A stretch of 7,822 nt of DNA from JALZBN01 sp035525375 (GCA_035525375.1 DATLEI010000113.1:1-7822); one strand, 5' to 3'. Shown: positions 1 through 6,883, numbered from the stretch's first letter. Program-made: numbers and translations. The notes: a model not told the origin generated them from the sequence alone.

Positions 1-221
1 GTGGCCTGGAACAGAACCTTGCTACCCAGCTGGGTGAACTTCGAGGGCGAGGAGCTGGCCGTCCCCGGCGCGACGTCCTTCAGGAGGACAGGCACGAGGC
101 CGTCGTCGACAGCCGCCGACGGGAGCTGCCCAGCTCCGATCAACAGACCGGCCAGCATGGCCGAGAAGGCCGCCATGGCCGCGAGCGTGAAAGGACGGCG
201 AAGGCTTGGCCGCTGCGTCAT
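1..221 (-). CDS. Secreted ELWxxDGT-repeat protein, N-terminal part only (runs off the left edge)
   Basis: Only the first 73 codons are in the window; the gene continues past base 1. The product opens with a classic Sec signal peptide: a basic n-region (RPSLRRP, residues 4-10), a hydrophobic core of about residues 11-30, and a likely signal peptidase I site after Ala37 (SAA). From residue 42 the mature part reads LVPVLLKDVAPGTASSSP and then KFTQLGSKVLFQA. This matches the recurring unit of ELWxxDGT/hyalin-like repeat proteins (a 'LVKDI.PG..SS.P..LT..G..LFF.A' pattern), which are usually long exported or surface proteins. The ELWxxDGT signature itself would lie outside the window, so the family call rests on one partial repeat. 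The ATG at 221-219 is supported by a Shine-Dalgarno GGGAG seven bases upstream and by the position of the signal peptide. A palindromic motif (292-316) lies about 80 bases upstream. Biological role is unknown; adhesion or an envelope function is a guess. Confidence 0.72.
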   Translation of the reverse strand, partial: MTQRPSLRRPFTLAAMAAFSAMLAGLLIGAGQLPSAAVDDGLVPVLLKDVAPGTASSSPSKFTQLGSKVLFQA

Positions 222-228
222 GGTGGAT

Positions 229-233
229 CTCCC
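229..233 (-). promoter_or_regulatory. Shine-Dalgarno site of the ELWxxDGT-repeat gene
   Basis: On the minus strand GGGAG lies seven bases before the ATG at 221-219. It is one of the few clear ribosome binding sites in the window and fixes the start of the signal-peptide-bearing protein. Confidence 0.6.
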
Positions 234-291
234 GTAAATCTGCGCCACTACGTCACGTTGACGGAGCCACCTTCACACGCGCGCCAGCCTG

Positions 292-316
292 GAACATCGG
301 CCATTTGGCCTATTTC
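292..316 (-). promoter_or_regulatory. Palindromic motif copy A, upstream of the ELWxxDGT gene
   Basis: Read on the minus strand this is GAAATA, then GGCCA-AA-TGGCC (a perfect 5+2+5 palindrome at 299-310), then GATGTTC. Two further copies occur at 2386-2409 and 6904-6930 with the same flanks. The palindrome centre is about 83 bases upstream of the ATG at 221. It begins only 6 bases past the stop codon of the importer ATPase gene, so it lies in the short intergenic gap. The AT-rich left flank could be a -10 element with the palindrome acting as an operator over the transcription start; that assignment is inference. It has no T-run and is not a convincing intrinsic terminator. Confidence 0.45.
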
Positions 317-321
317 ACGCT

Positions 322-2085
322 TTAGGACTCGACGGCGACGGCTGGCCGGAAGGCCGGAGACGCGTCGACGAGCAGCCGACCGGTGGCACTCTGGGGGTTG
401 GTCGACACAAGGGAGGATGGACCTTCTTCGACCACGTGCCCCTCGCTGAGCACCACGATGCGGTCCGTCACTTTGCGCACGACCGCGATGTCGTGGGAGA
501 TAAAGATCAGTCCTAAGCCCATCTCGACCTGGCGCTCACGCAACACGACCAGCATTCGCGCCTGCTCAGAAGCATCGAGCATCGCCGTCGGCTCGTCGGC
601 GACTAGCAACTTGGGGCGGGAAACGATGGCCCGGGCCAGGGCGATCCGTTGCAGTTGTCCTCCCGAAAGCTCATGAGTACGGACACCTAGGAACGTGCCG
701 CTGCCCGGCAGGCCTACGCTTTCTAGAGCCTCACTGACTGCGGTCCTCCGCTCGGCATCGTTCCCGGCCTTGGCGATGTCGAGCGGTTCGCGCACAAGCT
801 CCTCGACCGTCAGTCTGGGGGAGAGGGAATCAGCGGGGTCCTGCATCACCAGCTGGATCCGTCGGCGACGGAGCCTGTCGTCGCCCCGCCACGACGTCGG
901 CAACGCCTCCCCCTCGAGCACCACCTCGCCGGAATCGAGGGGCAGGTGGCCAGCAACGATTCGAGCCAAGGTCGACTTTCCACTGCCTGACGGACCCACA
1001 ATGCCGACCGATTCACCCTCTCGCACGATGAATGAGACGTCGGTCAGGGCGGGAACCGCCTTTCGGCCCTTGCCGAAGGACTTGGAAATGCCACGGCCGG
1101 AGAGCAGGGTCTTCAAGCCGCCGAAATGGCAGAAGACAAGCCGTTCTCGGGATTCCACGAGCTCAGGCCGGGCGTCAGTGCAGAGGTTCTCGGCCTGGGT
1201 GCAGCGCGGGTTGAAGGGGCAGCCCTGAGGGACGGCCCGAGGGTCGGGCGGGCGGCCGCGAATCGGTCGCAGGTCCTTCGTCGTCGTCATGACCGGATAG
1301 GCGTTTATGAGTGCCCAGCTGTAGGGGTGGGCGGGGTCACCGATGACCCGCTCAGTGGTGCCCTCCTCCATTTTCTCGCCGGCGTAGAACACCATCGTGC
1401 GGGTCGCCATGCTGGCCGCGTCGGGAAGATCGTGGGAGATCACGATGAGGGCGAACTTTCTTGCTTCGGCCAGCCGGCTGATGCGCTGAACCAGCTCGTG
1501 CCGAGTTGCCGGGTCGAGGCCCGCCGTCGGCTCGTCGAGCACGACGAGGGAGGGATCGAGGGCCAAGACCATGGCGAGCGTCGCGCGCCGGCGCTGACCA
1601 CCAGACACCTGGTGGGGATAGCGGTCAAGCAGTTCTGGGTCAAGCAGAGCCTCGGCGGCCAGCTCCTCCGAACGCTGACGAGCGTCGCGGGCACTCATCC
1701 CGAGGCGGTCGCGCAGCGGCTCGGCAACTTGGTCGCCGATCGTCACCACCGGGTTGAAGGGAGAGCCCTGCAAGGCCAGCGCCACCTTGGCCCACCGCAC
1801 CGACCGCAGCACCTCGTCAGACGCGCCGAACAGCTCGACCCCCTCGACCTTCACGCTCCCCCGGGCCTCCGGAGGCTGGATGAGCCCAGCAAGGCAGAGC
1901 GCCAACGTCGACTTGCCCGAGCCACTCTCGCCGACGATGGCCAGCGACTCCCCCCGCTCGAGGGTGAAGCTCACGCCGCGGAGGGCGTCGACCTCACCGC
2001 CGAACTGCACCGCCAAGTCGGATACCTCGAGAAGAGGGGCACTGTCGGCCGACGGAACAGGCTGCACCTCACTTGTCATTGTCAT
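322..2085 (-). CDS. Fused double-ATPase subunit of a dipeptide/oligopeptide-type ABC importer (DppD-DppF fusion)
   Basis: A 587-residue protein with two complete ABC nucleotide-binding domains in one chain, which would power peptide uptake through a Dpp/Opp-type permease pair on the cytoplasmic face. Domain 1 (about 18-265): Walker A GESGSGKST at 52-60, Q-loop Gln106, signature SGGQ at 161-164, Walker B VVLDEP at 181-186, switch His218. Between the domains is the oligopeptide/dipeptide C-terminal module (about 262-325, with CPFNPRC) carrying four cysteines at 289, 295, 302 and 319. These match the pattern known to hold a [4Fe-4S] cluster in DppD-type ATPases. Domain 2 (about 328-565): Walker A GPSGSGKST at 364-372, Gln415, LSGGQ at 473-477, Walker B at 493-498, His531. 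All catalytic positions look intact. Fused DppD-like chains are known from mycobacteria. The ATG at 2085 lacks a clear ribosome binding site; a second ATG at 2079 is equally possible. No permease or binding-protein gene is adjacent, so substrate (dipeptides, oligopeptides, nickel or other) cannot be decided. Confidence 0.93.
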   Translation of the reverse strand: MTMTSEVQPVPSADSAPLLEVSDLAVQFGGEVDALRGVSFTLERGESLAIVGESGSGKSTLALCLAGLIQPPEARGSVKVEGVELFGASDEVLRSVRWAKVALALQGSPFNPVVTIGDQVAEPLRDRLGMSARDARQRSEELAAEALLDPELLDRYPHQVSGGQRRRATLAMVLALDPSLVVLDEPTAGLDPATRHELVQRISRLAEARKFALIVISHDLPDAASMATRTMVFYAGEKMEEGTTERVIGDPAHPYSWALINAYPVMTTTKDLRPIRGRPPDPRAVPQGCPFNPRCTQAENLCTDARPELVESRERLVFCHFGGLKTLLSGRGISKSFGKGRKAVPALTDVSFIVREGESVGIVGPSGSGKSTLARIVAGHLPLDSGEVVLEGEALPTSWRGDDRLRRRRIQLVMQDPADSLSPRLTVEELVREPLDIAKAGNDAERRTAVSEALESVGLPGSGTFLGVRTHELSGGQLQRIALARAIVSRPKLLVADEPTAMLDASEQARMLVVLRERQVEMGLGLIFISHDIAVVRKVTDRIVVLSEGHVVEEGPSSLVSTNPQSATGRLLVDASPAFRPAVAVES

Positions 2086-2145
2086 AGGTCGAGAGTGAGT
2101 GTCACAAGCTCCGGACCATAATCCAACAGTCTCTCTCGTCGGAGC

Positions 2146-2298
2146 TCAGGTTTCGGCCTTGTCCTCGACAGCATCCGCTGCGGTGGCCTGCTCTCGATCG
2201 CCTCGTGTCGTCGGATTGCCGGCGGCGTCATGCTCGCCGCAGCGGCATGACGACCACTCGGAATCAGGAGGGCTCTCTCTTGAAGCGTCATAGACCAT
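2146..2298 (-). CDS. Possible small acidic protein, 50 residues, unrecognised
   Basis: A short ORF starts at the ATG at 2298-2296, preceded at eight bases by a Shine-Dalgarno-like GGAGA (2307-2311), and ends at TGA. The product would be hydrophilic and acidic, with a CRCGEHD stretch at residues 18-24 and an Ala/Glu/Asp-rich tail (ATAADAVEDKAET). No signal peptide or membrane segment is visible. It lies about 100 bases downstream, in the minus direction, of motif copy B and 60 bases upstream of the importer ATPase start, so it could be co-transcribed with that gene. Its third-position G+C is only moderate compared with the neighbouring genes, which weakens the case. The same frame is open up to an earlier ATG at 2397 inside the palindrome, but that start has no ribosome binding site. 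It may simply be a chance ORF in leader DNA. Confidence 0.22.
   Translation of the reverse strand: MVYDASRESPPDSEWSSCRCGEHDAAGNPTTRGDREQATAADAVEDKAET
2226..2252. repeat. Inverted repeat, 8 bp arms, 11-base loop
   Basis: CGTCATGC at 2226-2233 is perfectly complementary to GCATGACG at 2245-2252. The loop can form three further G-C pairs around a small tetraloop with one bulged base. It lies in the leader of the importer ATPase gene, or inside the possible small ORF if that is real. There is no T-run, so it is not an obvious intrinsic terminator. Its role is unknown, and a repeat of this length could arise by chance in GC-rich DNA. Confidence 0.35.
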
Positions 2299-2385
2299 GG
2301 TTCTCGTCTCCGCGTCTCTTGTGGATCGGGGCGGCTCATCAGGCCCGGCCTCGCTGACGGCACCCTCGCAGGTCCCTAGGCCGAT

Positions 2386-2409
2386 GACATCGGTCAAATG
2401 ACCTATATC
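2386..2409 (-). promoter_or_regulatory. Palindromic motif copy B, in the divergent intergenic region
   Basis: On the minus strand this reads GATATA, GGTCA-TT-TGACC (perfect 5+2+5 palindrome at 2392-2403), GATGTC. It matches copies A and C in the palindrome, in the AT-rich left flank and in the GATGT right flank. The orientation defined by copies A and C points it toward the minus strand: about 100 bases before the possible small ORF and about 310 bases before the importer ATPase. It is also about 125 bases upstream of the plus-strand operon. It could be an operator for either or both units. Confidence 0.45.
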
Positions 2410-2435
2410 CGTTCGTCGGACTGCTAACGGAAACG

Positions 2436-2480
2436 GTCCTCGCCGCCATAGTCACGCAGGGCTCCGGGAGCGGCGAGGAC
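2436..2480. repeat. Perfect 11-bp inverted repeat in the leader of the MDMPI-exporter operon
   Basis: GTCCTCGCCGC at 2436-2446 is exactly complementary to GCGGCGAGGAC at 2470-2480, with a 23-base loop. It ends 42 bases before the ATG at 2523. In RNA it would make a very stable hairpin in the 5' leader; in DNA it could be a spaced operator. No terminating gene points into it and no T-run follows, so a terminator role is unlikely. It matches no riboswitch class I can recognise. Confidence 0.5.
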
Positions 2481-2522
2481 AAATCCAAGCACGATCGACG
2501 CCCGGCGCGAGACTCTTGGGCC

Positions 2523-3260
2523 ATGACGGCGACCGACATTCGAAGCGTGGCCCGAATCGAGCGGTCTGAAGCTCCTGGGCTGGCGGCCGAGGAGTACCAA
2601 CGGCTAGCTGCGCTGGCAGCCGAGCTGTCGCCCGACGACTGGTCGCGACCTACCCCTGACTGCCCTGAATGGACCGTGCGGGATGTCCTCGCCCATGTCG
2701 CGGGGTCGATGGCTGGCACTTCGCTGCGAGAAGGGGCGCGCCAGCGCAAGCTCGCCGGGCATCGGTCGAAGTCGTCGGGTCGTACCTTTCTCGACGAGAT
2801 GAACGAACTGCATATTGAAGACCGGGCTCGCCGCAATGACGCCGAGATTGCAATTGAGCTGCAGGATCGCATCAGGTCGGCCGTCAACGCGCGCCGCCGG
2901 GTGCCGGGCCCGCTTCGGCGCGCGCCGATACCGAACACCGACGGCCTGACTCTCGCCCAGGTCGTCGATGTCATCCTCACTCGCGACGTCTGGATGCACC
3001 GCGTCGACGTGTGCCGGGCCACCGATCGCCAGCCCGAGCTGACAGCCGAGCACGACGGCCGGCTCGTTGCCGACGTGGTTCGTGACTGGGCCGACCGGCA
3101 CGGCCAGCCCTTCACCTTGCGCCTCAGCGGCACGGCCGGCGGCATGTTCATGCGCGCCGGGGCCGGTCCCGACCTCGACCTCGATGCCGTCGAGTTCTGC
3201 CGCATCCTGTCGGGACGGTTGCCAGGCAGGGGGCTGCTCGCCACTCAAGTGGTGTTCTGA
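2523..3260 (+). CDS. Maleylpyruvate isomerase-family (MDMPI / DinB-like) mycothiol-dependent protein
   Basis: A 245-residue soluble protein of the MDMPI/DinB-like superfamily, in which a four-helix N-terminal domain binds a divalent metal and, in characterised members, uses mycothiol as a thiol cofactor. The N-terminal domain (about 20-165) shows the family block CPEWTVRDVLAHV at 47-59 with presumed metal ligand His58, and RDVWMHRVD at 154-162 with presumed ligands Asp155 and His159. In characterised maleylpyruvate isomerase the acidic ligand is Glu, with the same three-residue spacing to His. Here it is Asp, as I recall for many actinobacterial relatives of unknown function. The C-terminal part (about 175-245) resembles the SCP2-like domain of this family, ending LDAVEFCRILSGRLPG. 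The substrate is not known, so 'isomerase' should not be read literally; thiol transfer or detoxification is possible. No good Shine-Dalgarno precedes the ATG. The stop is 4 bases before the first ABC exporter gene, so they are probably co-transcribed. Confidence 0.85.
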   Translation: MTATDIRSVARIERSEAPGLAAEEYQRLAALAAELSPDDWSRPTPDCPEWTVRDVLAHVAGSMAGTSLREGARQRKLAGHRSKSSGRTFLDEMNELHIEDRARRNDAEIAIELQDRIRSAVNARRRVPGPLRRAPIPNTDGLTLAQVVDVILTRDVWMHRVDVCRATDRQPELTAEHDGRLVADVVRDWADRHGQPFTLRLSGTAGGMFMRAGAGPDLDLDAVEFCRILSGRLPGRGLLATQVVF

Positions 3261-3264
3261 ACCC

Positions 3265-5103
3265 GTGGCGATCGAGCGGCGACCGGTGGCCGTACTCGCC
3301 ACGCTGCGCCTGCTTCCGAGGGCCAGCACGCGTCTCACCGTCTGGGTCGCGGTCCTTGTCGTCTTCACGTCGATGCTCCCGGGCGCCCTCGCCCTCGCCA
3401 GCGGCGCCCTCGTCGGGTCCATTGGAGAGGCGGCGGCCTACGGATGGGGTTCGACGGCGGGCCAACGCCTCATCATGAGCATCGCCGCGGTCGTCGTCCT
3501 GTTCGTCCTGGAGCAATTGAGCGGTCCGGCGCTGCGCGCGCTGGCGGATTCCCTTGGCCGACGAGTGGAGGGCCACCTGCGCAGCCGGGTGATGGAGGCG
3601 GCTCTTGGTCCACCCGGCGTGGCCCACCTCGAAGATCCCGATGTCGTCGACCGGGTGGCCGACGCCCAGAGCATCGGCACCGGCCAGGTCACCGTCGCCG
3701 ACGCGGTCGTCGGTATCGCGATGGTCAGCGGCAACACCCTGGCCGGGATCCTCTCAGCCGCCGTGCTCGCCGCGTACTCGTTCTGGCTCGGAGCGGGCCT
3801 CCTGACGGCCTACGCCGGCATGACGCTGGTACGCGCCAGCCAACTGGGGCGGACGACGAGCGCGTTGCGAGGCCACGCGCGCCGCTTTCGGCGGTCCTCG
3901 TATTTTCGCAACCTGGCCCTCACACCCGGCGCGGCCAAAGAGGTGCGGGTCTTCGGGCTGAGTTCCTGGGTCGGTGACCGCTTCGGCGCGGAGTGGCGGA
4001 TCGCCATGGAGGGGTTCTGGCGCGACCGTCCGAAGGGTCGATGGGTTCCTCCTACTTGCGCCCTGGTGATCGGCGGCGCGCTTGTCGGCACCTACGCCCT
4101 GCTCGGCCGCTCCGCAGCTCGGGGCGAGATCACATTAGGGGAGCTCGCGACCTTCGCGGGGGCCGCCGCCGGAGTCGCCGCAGTCTTCACCATTGGTCCT
4201 GACAACCTCAACATCAGCTACGGCTCGGCGGCGGTGCCGGCCGCGCTCGAACTGGAAGCGACCGTGGCCGAGCCCCGCTTCCAGCTCGCCGGCACGGGAC
4301 CGCCGGACAATCTCCCGACCACGGAAATCCGCTTCGAGAAGGTTCGCTTCCACTACCCCGGCCAGCAACGCGAGGTGTTCCGAGCGCTCGACCTCGAGAT
4401 CCCCGCCAACCGGTCGCTTGCCATCGTGGGGTCCAACGGCGCGGGCAAGACGACCCTCGTGAAGCTACTGGCCCGGCTCTATGACCCGACCGAAGGCCGG
4501 ATCACCGTGGACGGTATCGATTTGGCCGGCATCGACGCCAAGGCCTGGCAGCGTCGCATCGCCGCCATCTTCCAGGACTTCGTGCACTACCCGCTCTCGG
4601 CGGCTGACAACGTCGGGCTCGGCGCGATCGAGCGCGCCGGCGACAGAGTGGCGGTAATCGCGGCGGCCGAGCGTGCCGGCGCGCACGAGATCGTCGGCCG
4701 GCTTCCAGGGGGGTGGGACGCGGTGCTCTCGCGCCGCACCAGCGGAGGCGTCGAACTCTCGGGAGGCCAGTGGCAGAGAGTCGCCCTTGCCCGGGCGCTG
4801 TTCGCGGTCGACGCCGGCGCGTCGGTGTTGATTCTCGACGAACCGACCGCCGCCCTCGATGTGCGCGCCGAGGCCGCCTTCTACGACAGGTTCCTCGAGC
4901 TCACCGCCGGTATCACGACGATCGTTATCTCCCACCGGTTCTCGACCGTCCGCCGTGCCGATCGTATCGTCGTCATTGACGACGGCCATGTCGCCGAGTC
5001 AGGAGATCACGACTCGCTGATGGCTTCAGGCGGACGGTACGCCCACATGTTCCGCCTCCAGGCGGCCCATCTCACCGGGAAGCGGGCCGACGACCATGGG
5101 TAA
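3265..5103 (+). CDS. ABC exporter half-transporter (fused membrane and ATPase domains), first of a pair
   Basis: A 612-residue ABCB-type half-transporter. The N-terminal transmembrane domain (about 1-330) has hydrophobic stretches near 24-50, 68-86, 147-188, 264-281 and 292-312, and the cytoplasmic segment AAKEVRVFGL at 223-232, typical of this exporter group. The nucleotide-binding domain (about 353-600) has A-loop Tyr364, Walker A GSNGAGKTT at 389-397, Q-loop Gln437 in FQDF, signature LSGGQ at 498-502, Walker B VLILDEP at 521-527, D-loop ALD at 530-532 and switch His557. The reading frame is open further upstream (from 3067), but that part overlaps the MDMPI gene. I chose the GTG at 3265, four bases after the MDMPI stop, because the coding pattern and the exporter N-terminus begin there; a GTG seven codons later is possible. 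It is followed with an 8-base overlap by a paralogous partner, implying a heterodimer. Substrate is unknown: drug, lipid, peptide or conjugate export are all open. Confidence 0.9.
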   Translation: MAIERRPVAVLATLRLLPRASTRLTVWVAVLVVFTSMLPGALALASGALVGSIGEAAAYGWGSTAGQRLIMSIAAVVVLFVLEQLSGPALRALADSLGRRVEGHLRSRVMEAALGPPGVAHLEDPDVVDRVADAQSIGTGQVTVADAVVGIAMVSGNTLAGILSAAVLAAYSFWLGAGLLTAYAGMTLVRASQLGRTTSALRGHARRFRRSSYFRNLALTPGAAKEVRVFGLSSWVGDRFGAEWRIAMEGFWRDRPKGRWVPPTCALVIGGALVGTYALLGRSAARGEITLGELATFAGAAAGVAAVFTIGPDNLNISYGSAAVPAALELEATVAEPRFQLAGTGPPDNLPTTEIRFEKVRFHYPGQQREVFRALDLEIPANRSLAIVGSNGAGKTTLVKLLARLYDPTEGRITVDGIDLAGIDAKAWQRRIAAIFQDFVHYPLSAADNVGLGAIERAGDRVAVIAAAERAGAHEIVGRLPGGWDAVLSRRTSGGVELSGGQWQRVALARALFAVDAGASVLILDEPTAALDVRAEAAFYDRFLELTAGITTIVISHRFSTVRRADRIVVIDDGHVAESGDHDSLMASGGRYAHMFRLQAAHLTGKRADDHG

Positions 5104-6883
5104 GTCCCGGCGCGCCCTTGCATTGGCAATGGCAACCGCCTTCCGAGCGGATCCCTGGCGGTCTGTCGGCGTGCTCGTGGCTTCGACCTTCGCCGCAATC
5201 GTCGGCGTGCTCACAGCGTTCTGGCTGAAAGCGCTGGTCGACGCCGCCGCGGACCGTGACGTCGACGGCACGCTGGTGGCGGCCCTCGGTATCGGCCTGA
5301 CGGTGGGGCTGGCGCTGATGTCCCGGGCAATGGTCACCCGCATGCTGTTTCCTCTAAAGGAGAACACGGCCCTCTACCTCGACCGCCGCATCATCGCCCT
5401 CGTCGGTGGAATCCCGACCGTCGAGCACCACGAGCGCCCGGAGTACCTCGACCGCGTGGAAGTCCTCCGCGAAGAGATGGACGTGCTCGGCTTCGCAGGT
5501 ATCCACACCGCCGGCGCCCTGGCCCTCGTGGTTCAGGTGATCCTCACCGGGGTGTTGCTCGCCTCGGTGAACCCGCTGCTTCTCGCCGTGCCGTTATTCG
5601 CAGTGCCTTCCCTGTGGGCCGGCGCGCGCGCAGAGCGGATCCGTCAGGGCGCGTTGGATACAACCGCCGACCAGGCCCGCCGGGCGAGGCAGCTCTTCGA
5701 ACTCACGACATCGCCGGCCGCAGGCAAGGAGCTGCGGATCTTTGGCGCCGGATCTGAGCTGCTCAACCGCCACCGCTCCGACTGGACGGAGGTCGACCGG
5801 TCCCGCGATCGGGCGTTGGTGCGGGGGCTGGCGTGGGAGGCCGTGAGCTGGCTTGTATTCAGCGCCGGCTATGCCGCGGCCATCGCCCTGGTCGTGGACG
5901 AGGCCGTCAGTGGTGGGGCGAGTGTCGGCGACGTCGTATTGGCCTTGGCCCTGGTGGCGCAGGTCAACGGTCAGGTCAGCGCGGCCGTGGGCACCGTTTC
6001 CCAGACTGTTCGCACCGTGAAGGTCGCCGGGCGTTACCTGTGGCTGAGCGACTACGCCCGGAGCCGGCGCGCCGCGGCCGAGGCCCCCGCGCCGGCACCG
6101 GACCGCCTGACCCGGGGAATCGACCTCCAAAGGGTCGCCTTCCGCTACCCCGGGACGACAGTCGACGTATTGGCCCAGTTCGATCTCTTTCTTCCCGCGG
6201 GTGCCACCGTCGCCGTCGTGGGTGACAACGGCGCTGGAAAGTCGACCCTCGTCAAGCTGCTGTGTCGTTTCTACGAGCCCTCCGAAGGTGTCATCACCGT
6301 CGACGGTACCGAGTTGGGTCGTATCGACATCGGCGAATGGCGGGAACGGATGAGCGCCGGCTTCCAAGACTTCACCCGCTTCGAATTGCGCGCCGGGCAG
6401 ACGATCGGAATCGGAGATATCCATTTCGTGGACGACGACGAAGCGATAGCGACTGCCCTGGAGCGGGCCGCATCTGCGGACGTCGTCACGGCTCTGCCCG
6501 AGGCGATGGAGACGCAGCTCGGCGCCAGTTTCGACGCCGGGGTCGAGCTCTCCGGAGGCCAGTGGCAGAAGCTGGCCCTGGCCCGGGCCATGATGCGCCC
6601 GGCGCCGCTCCTGCTCGTGCTCGACGAACCTACCGCTGCCCTCGACTCCGAGACCGAGCACACCCTCTTCGCCCGCTACGCGGCGGCCGCCTCCACGTTG
6701 GCGGCCCGGAACGGCGCTATCACCCTCCTGGTGTCGCACCGTTTCTCAACCGTGCGGATGGCCGATCTGATCGTCGTGATCGACGGTGGCCGAATCGTCG
6801 GAACCGGCAGCCACGACGAACTTATGGCGGCGGGGGGCCTCTACGCCGAGCTCTACGAGCTCCAGGCTCGGTCCTACCGCTGA
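5096..6883 (+). CDS. ABC exporter half-transporter, second of a pair
   Basis: A 595-residue ABCB-type half-transporter with the same plan as its upstream neighbour. Its transmembrane domain (about 1-320) has hydrophobic stretches near 22-48, 60-78, 137-175, 247-268 and 276-296, and a KELRIFGAGS segment at 211-220 matching the coupling segment of the partner. The nucleotide-binding domain (about 340-590) has A-loop Tyr351, Walker A GDNGAGKST at 376-384, Gln424 in FQDF, signature LSGGQ at 485-489, Walker B LLLVLDEP at 505-512, D-loop ALD at 515-517 and switch His548. The ATG at 5096 overlaps the end of the first exporter gene (ATGGGTAA), a standard sign of translational coupling and matched subunit dosage. 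The two are related but clearly diverged, so an ancient duplication is likely. Both ATPase sites look catalytically complete, unlike heterodimers with one degenerate site. It is the last gene of the operon, with 76 bases before the next, separately promoted gene. Confidence 0.91.
   Translation: MGKSRRALALAMATAFRADPWRSVGVLVASTFAAIVGVLTAFWLKALVDAAADRDVDGTLVAALGIGLTVGLALMSRAMVTRMLFPLKENTALYLDRRIIALVGGIPTVEHHERPEYLDRVEVLREEMDVLGFAGIHTAGALALVVQVILTGVLLASVNPLLLAVPLFAVPSLWAGARAERIRQGALDTTADQARRARQLFELTTSPAAGKELRIFGAGSELLNRHRSDWTEVDRSRDRALVRGLAWEAVSWLVFSAGYAAAIALVVDEAVSGGASVGDVVLALALVAQVNGQVSAAVGTVSQTVRTVKVAGRYLWLSDYARSRRAAAEAPAPAPDRLTRGIDLQRVAFRYPGTTVDVLAQFDLFLPAGATVAVVGDNGAGKSTLVKLLCRFYEPSEGVITVDGTELGRIDIGEWRERMSAGFQDFTRFELRAGQTIGIGDIHFVDDDEAIATALERAASADVVTALPEAMETQLGASFDAGVELSGGQWQKLALARAMMRPAPLLLVLDEPTAALDSETEHTLFARYAAAASTLAARNGAITLLVSHRFSTVRMADLIVVIDGGRIVGTGSHDELMAAGGLYAELYELQARSYR

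Larger units (their letters stand above)
2086..2522. other. Divergent intergenic region between the importer ATPase and the MDMPI-exporter operon
   Basis: 437 bases separate two divergently transcribed units. Contents from left to right: a possible small minus-strand gene (2146-2298); an 8-bp inverted repeat (2226-2252) inside that small ORF; palindromic motif copy B (2386-2409); and an 11-bp perfect inverted repeat (2436-2480) in the presumed leader of the plus-strand operon. No tRNA and no recognisable protein family were seen here. The promoters of both flanking units should lie in this stretch, but no convincing sigma-70-type -35/-10 pair could be picked out by eye. Confidence 0.6.

Noticed and set aside
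1..237. Plus-strand ORF at the left edge.
   Set aside because: The minus strand here encodes a signal peptide plus a recognisable ELWxxDGT-type repeat with a good ribosome binding site; the plus-strand product shows nothing.
299..310. GGCCATTTGGCC just after the importer ATPase stop as an intrinsic terminator.
   Set aside because: The stem is only 5 bp with a 2-base loop, no T-run follows on the minus strand, and the same element occurs in 2392-2403 where no gene ends.
1126..2121. 331-residue plus-strand ORF opposite the importer ATPase.
   Set aside because: It is a mirror of the minus-strand gene in GC-rich DNA; the product is Arg/Gly/His-rich with no family motif, while the opposite strand has two full ABC domains.
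2082..2363. 93-residue minus-strand ORF running into the importer ATPase start.
   Set aside because: Arg/Pro-rich product without motif, no ribosome binding site at its start, and it overlaps the better-supported 2146-2298 candidate; most likely chance.
3067..3264. A 66-residue N-terminal extension of the first exporter from an ATG at 3067.
   Set aside because: It overlaps the conserved C-terminal end of the MDMPI gene in another frame and is a low-complexity Pro/Ser/Ala/Cys stretch unlike exporter N-termini.
5594..6739. 381-residue minus-strand ORF opposite the second ABC exporter.
   Set aside because: It is antisense to well-supported coding sequence and has no domain or plausible start; long antisense ORFs are common at this G+C.
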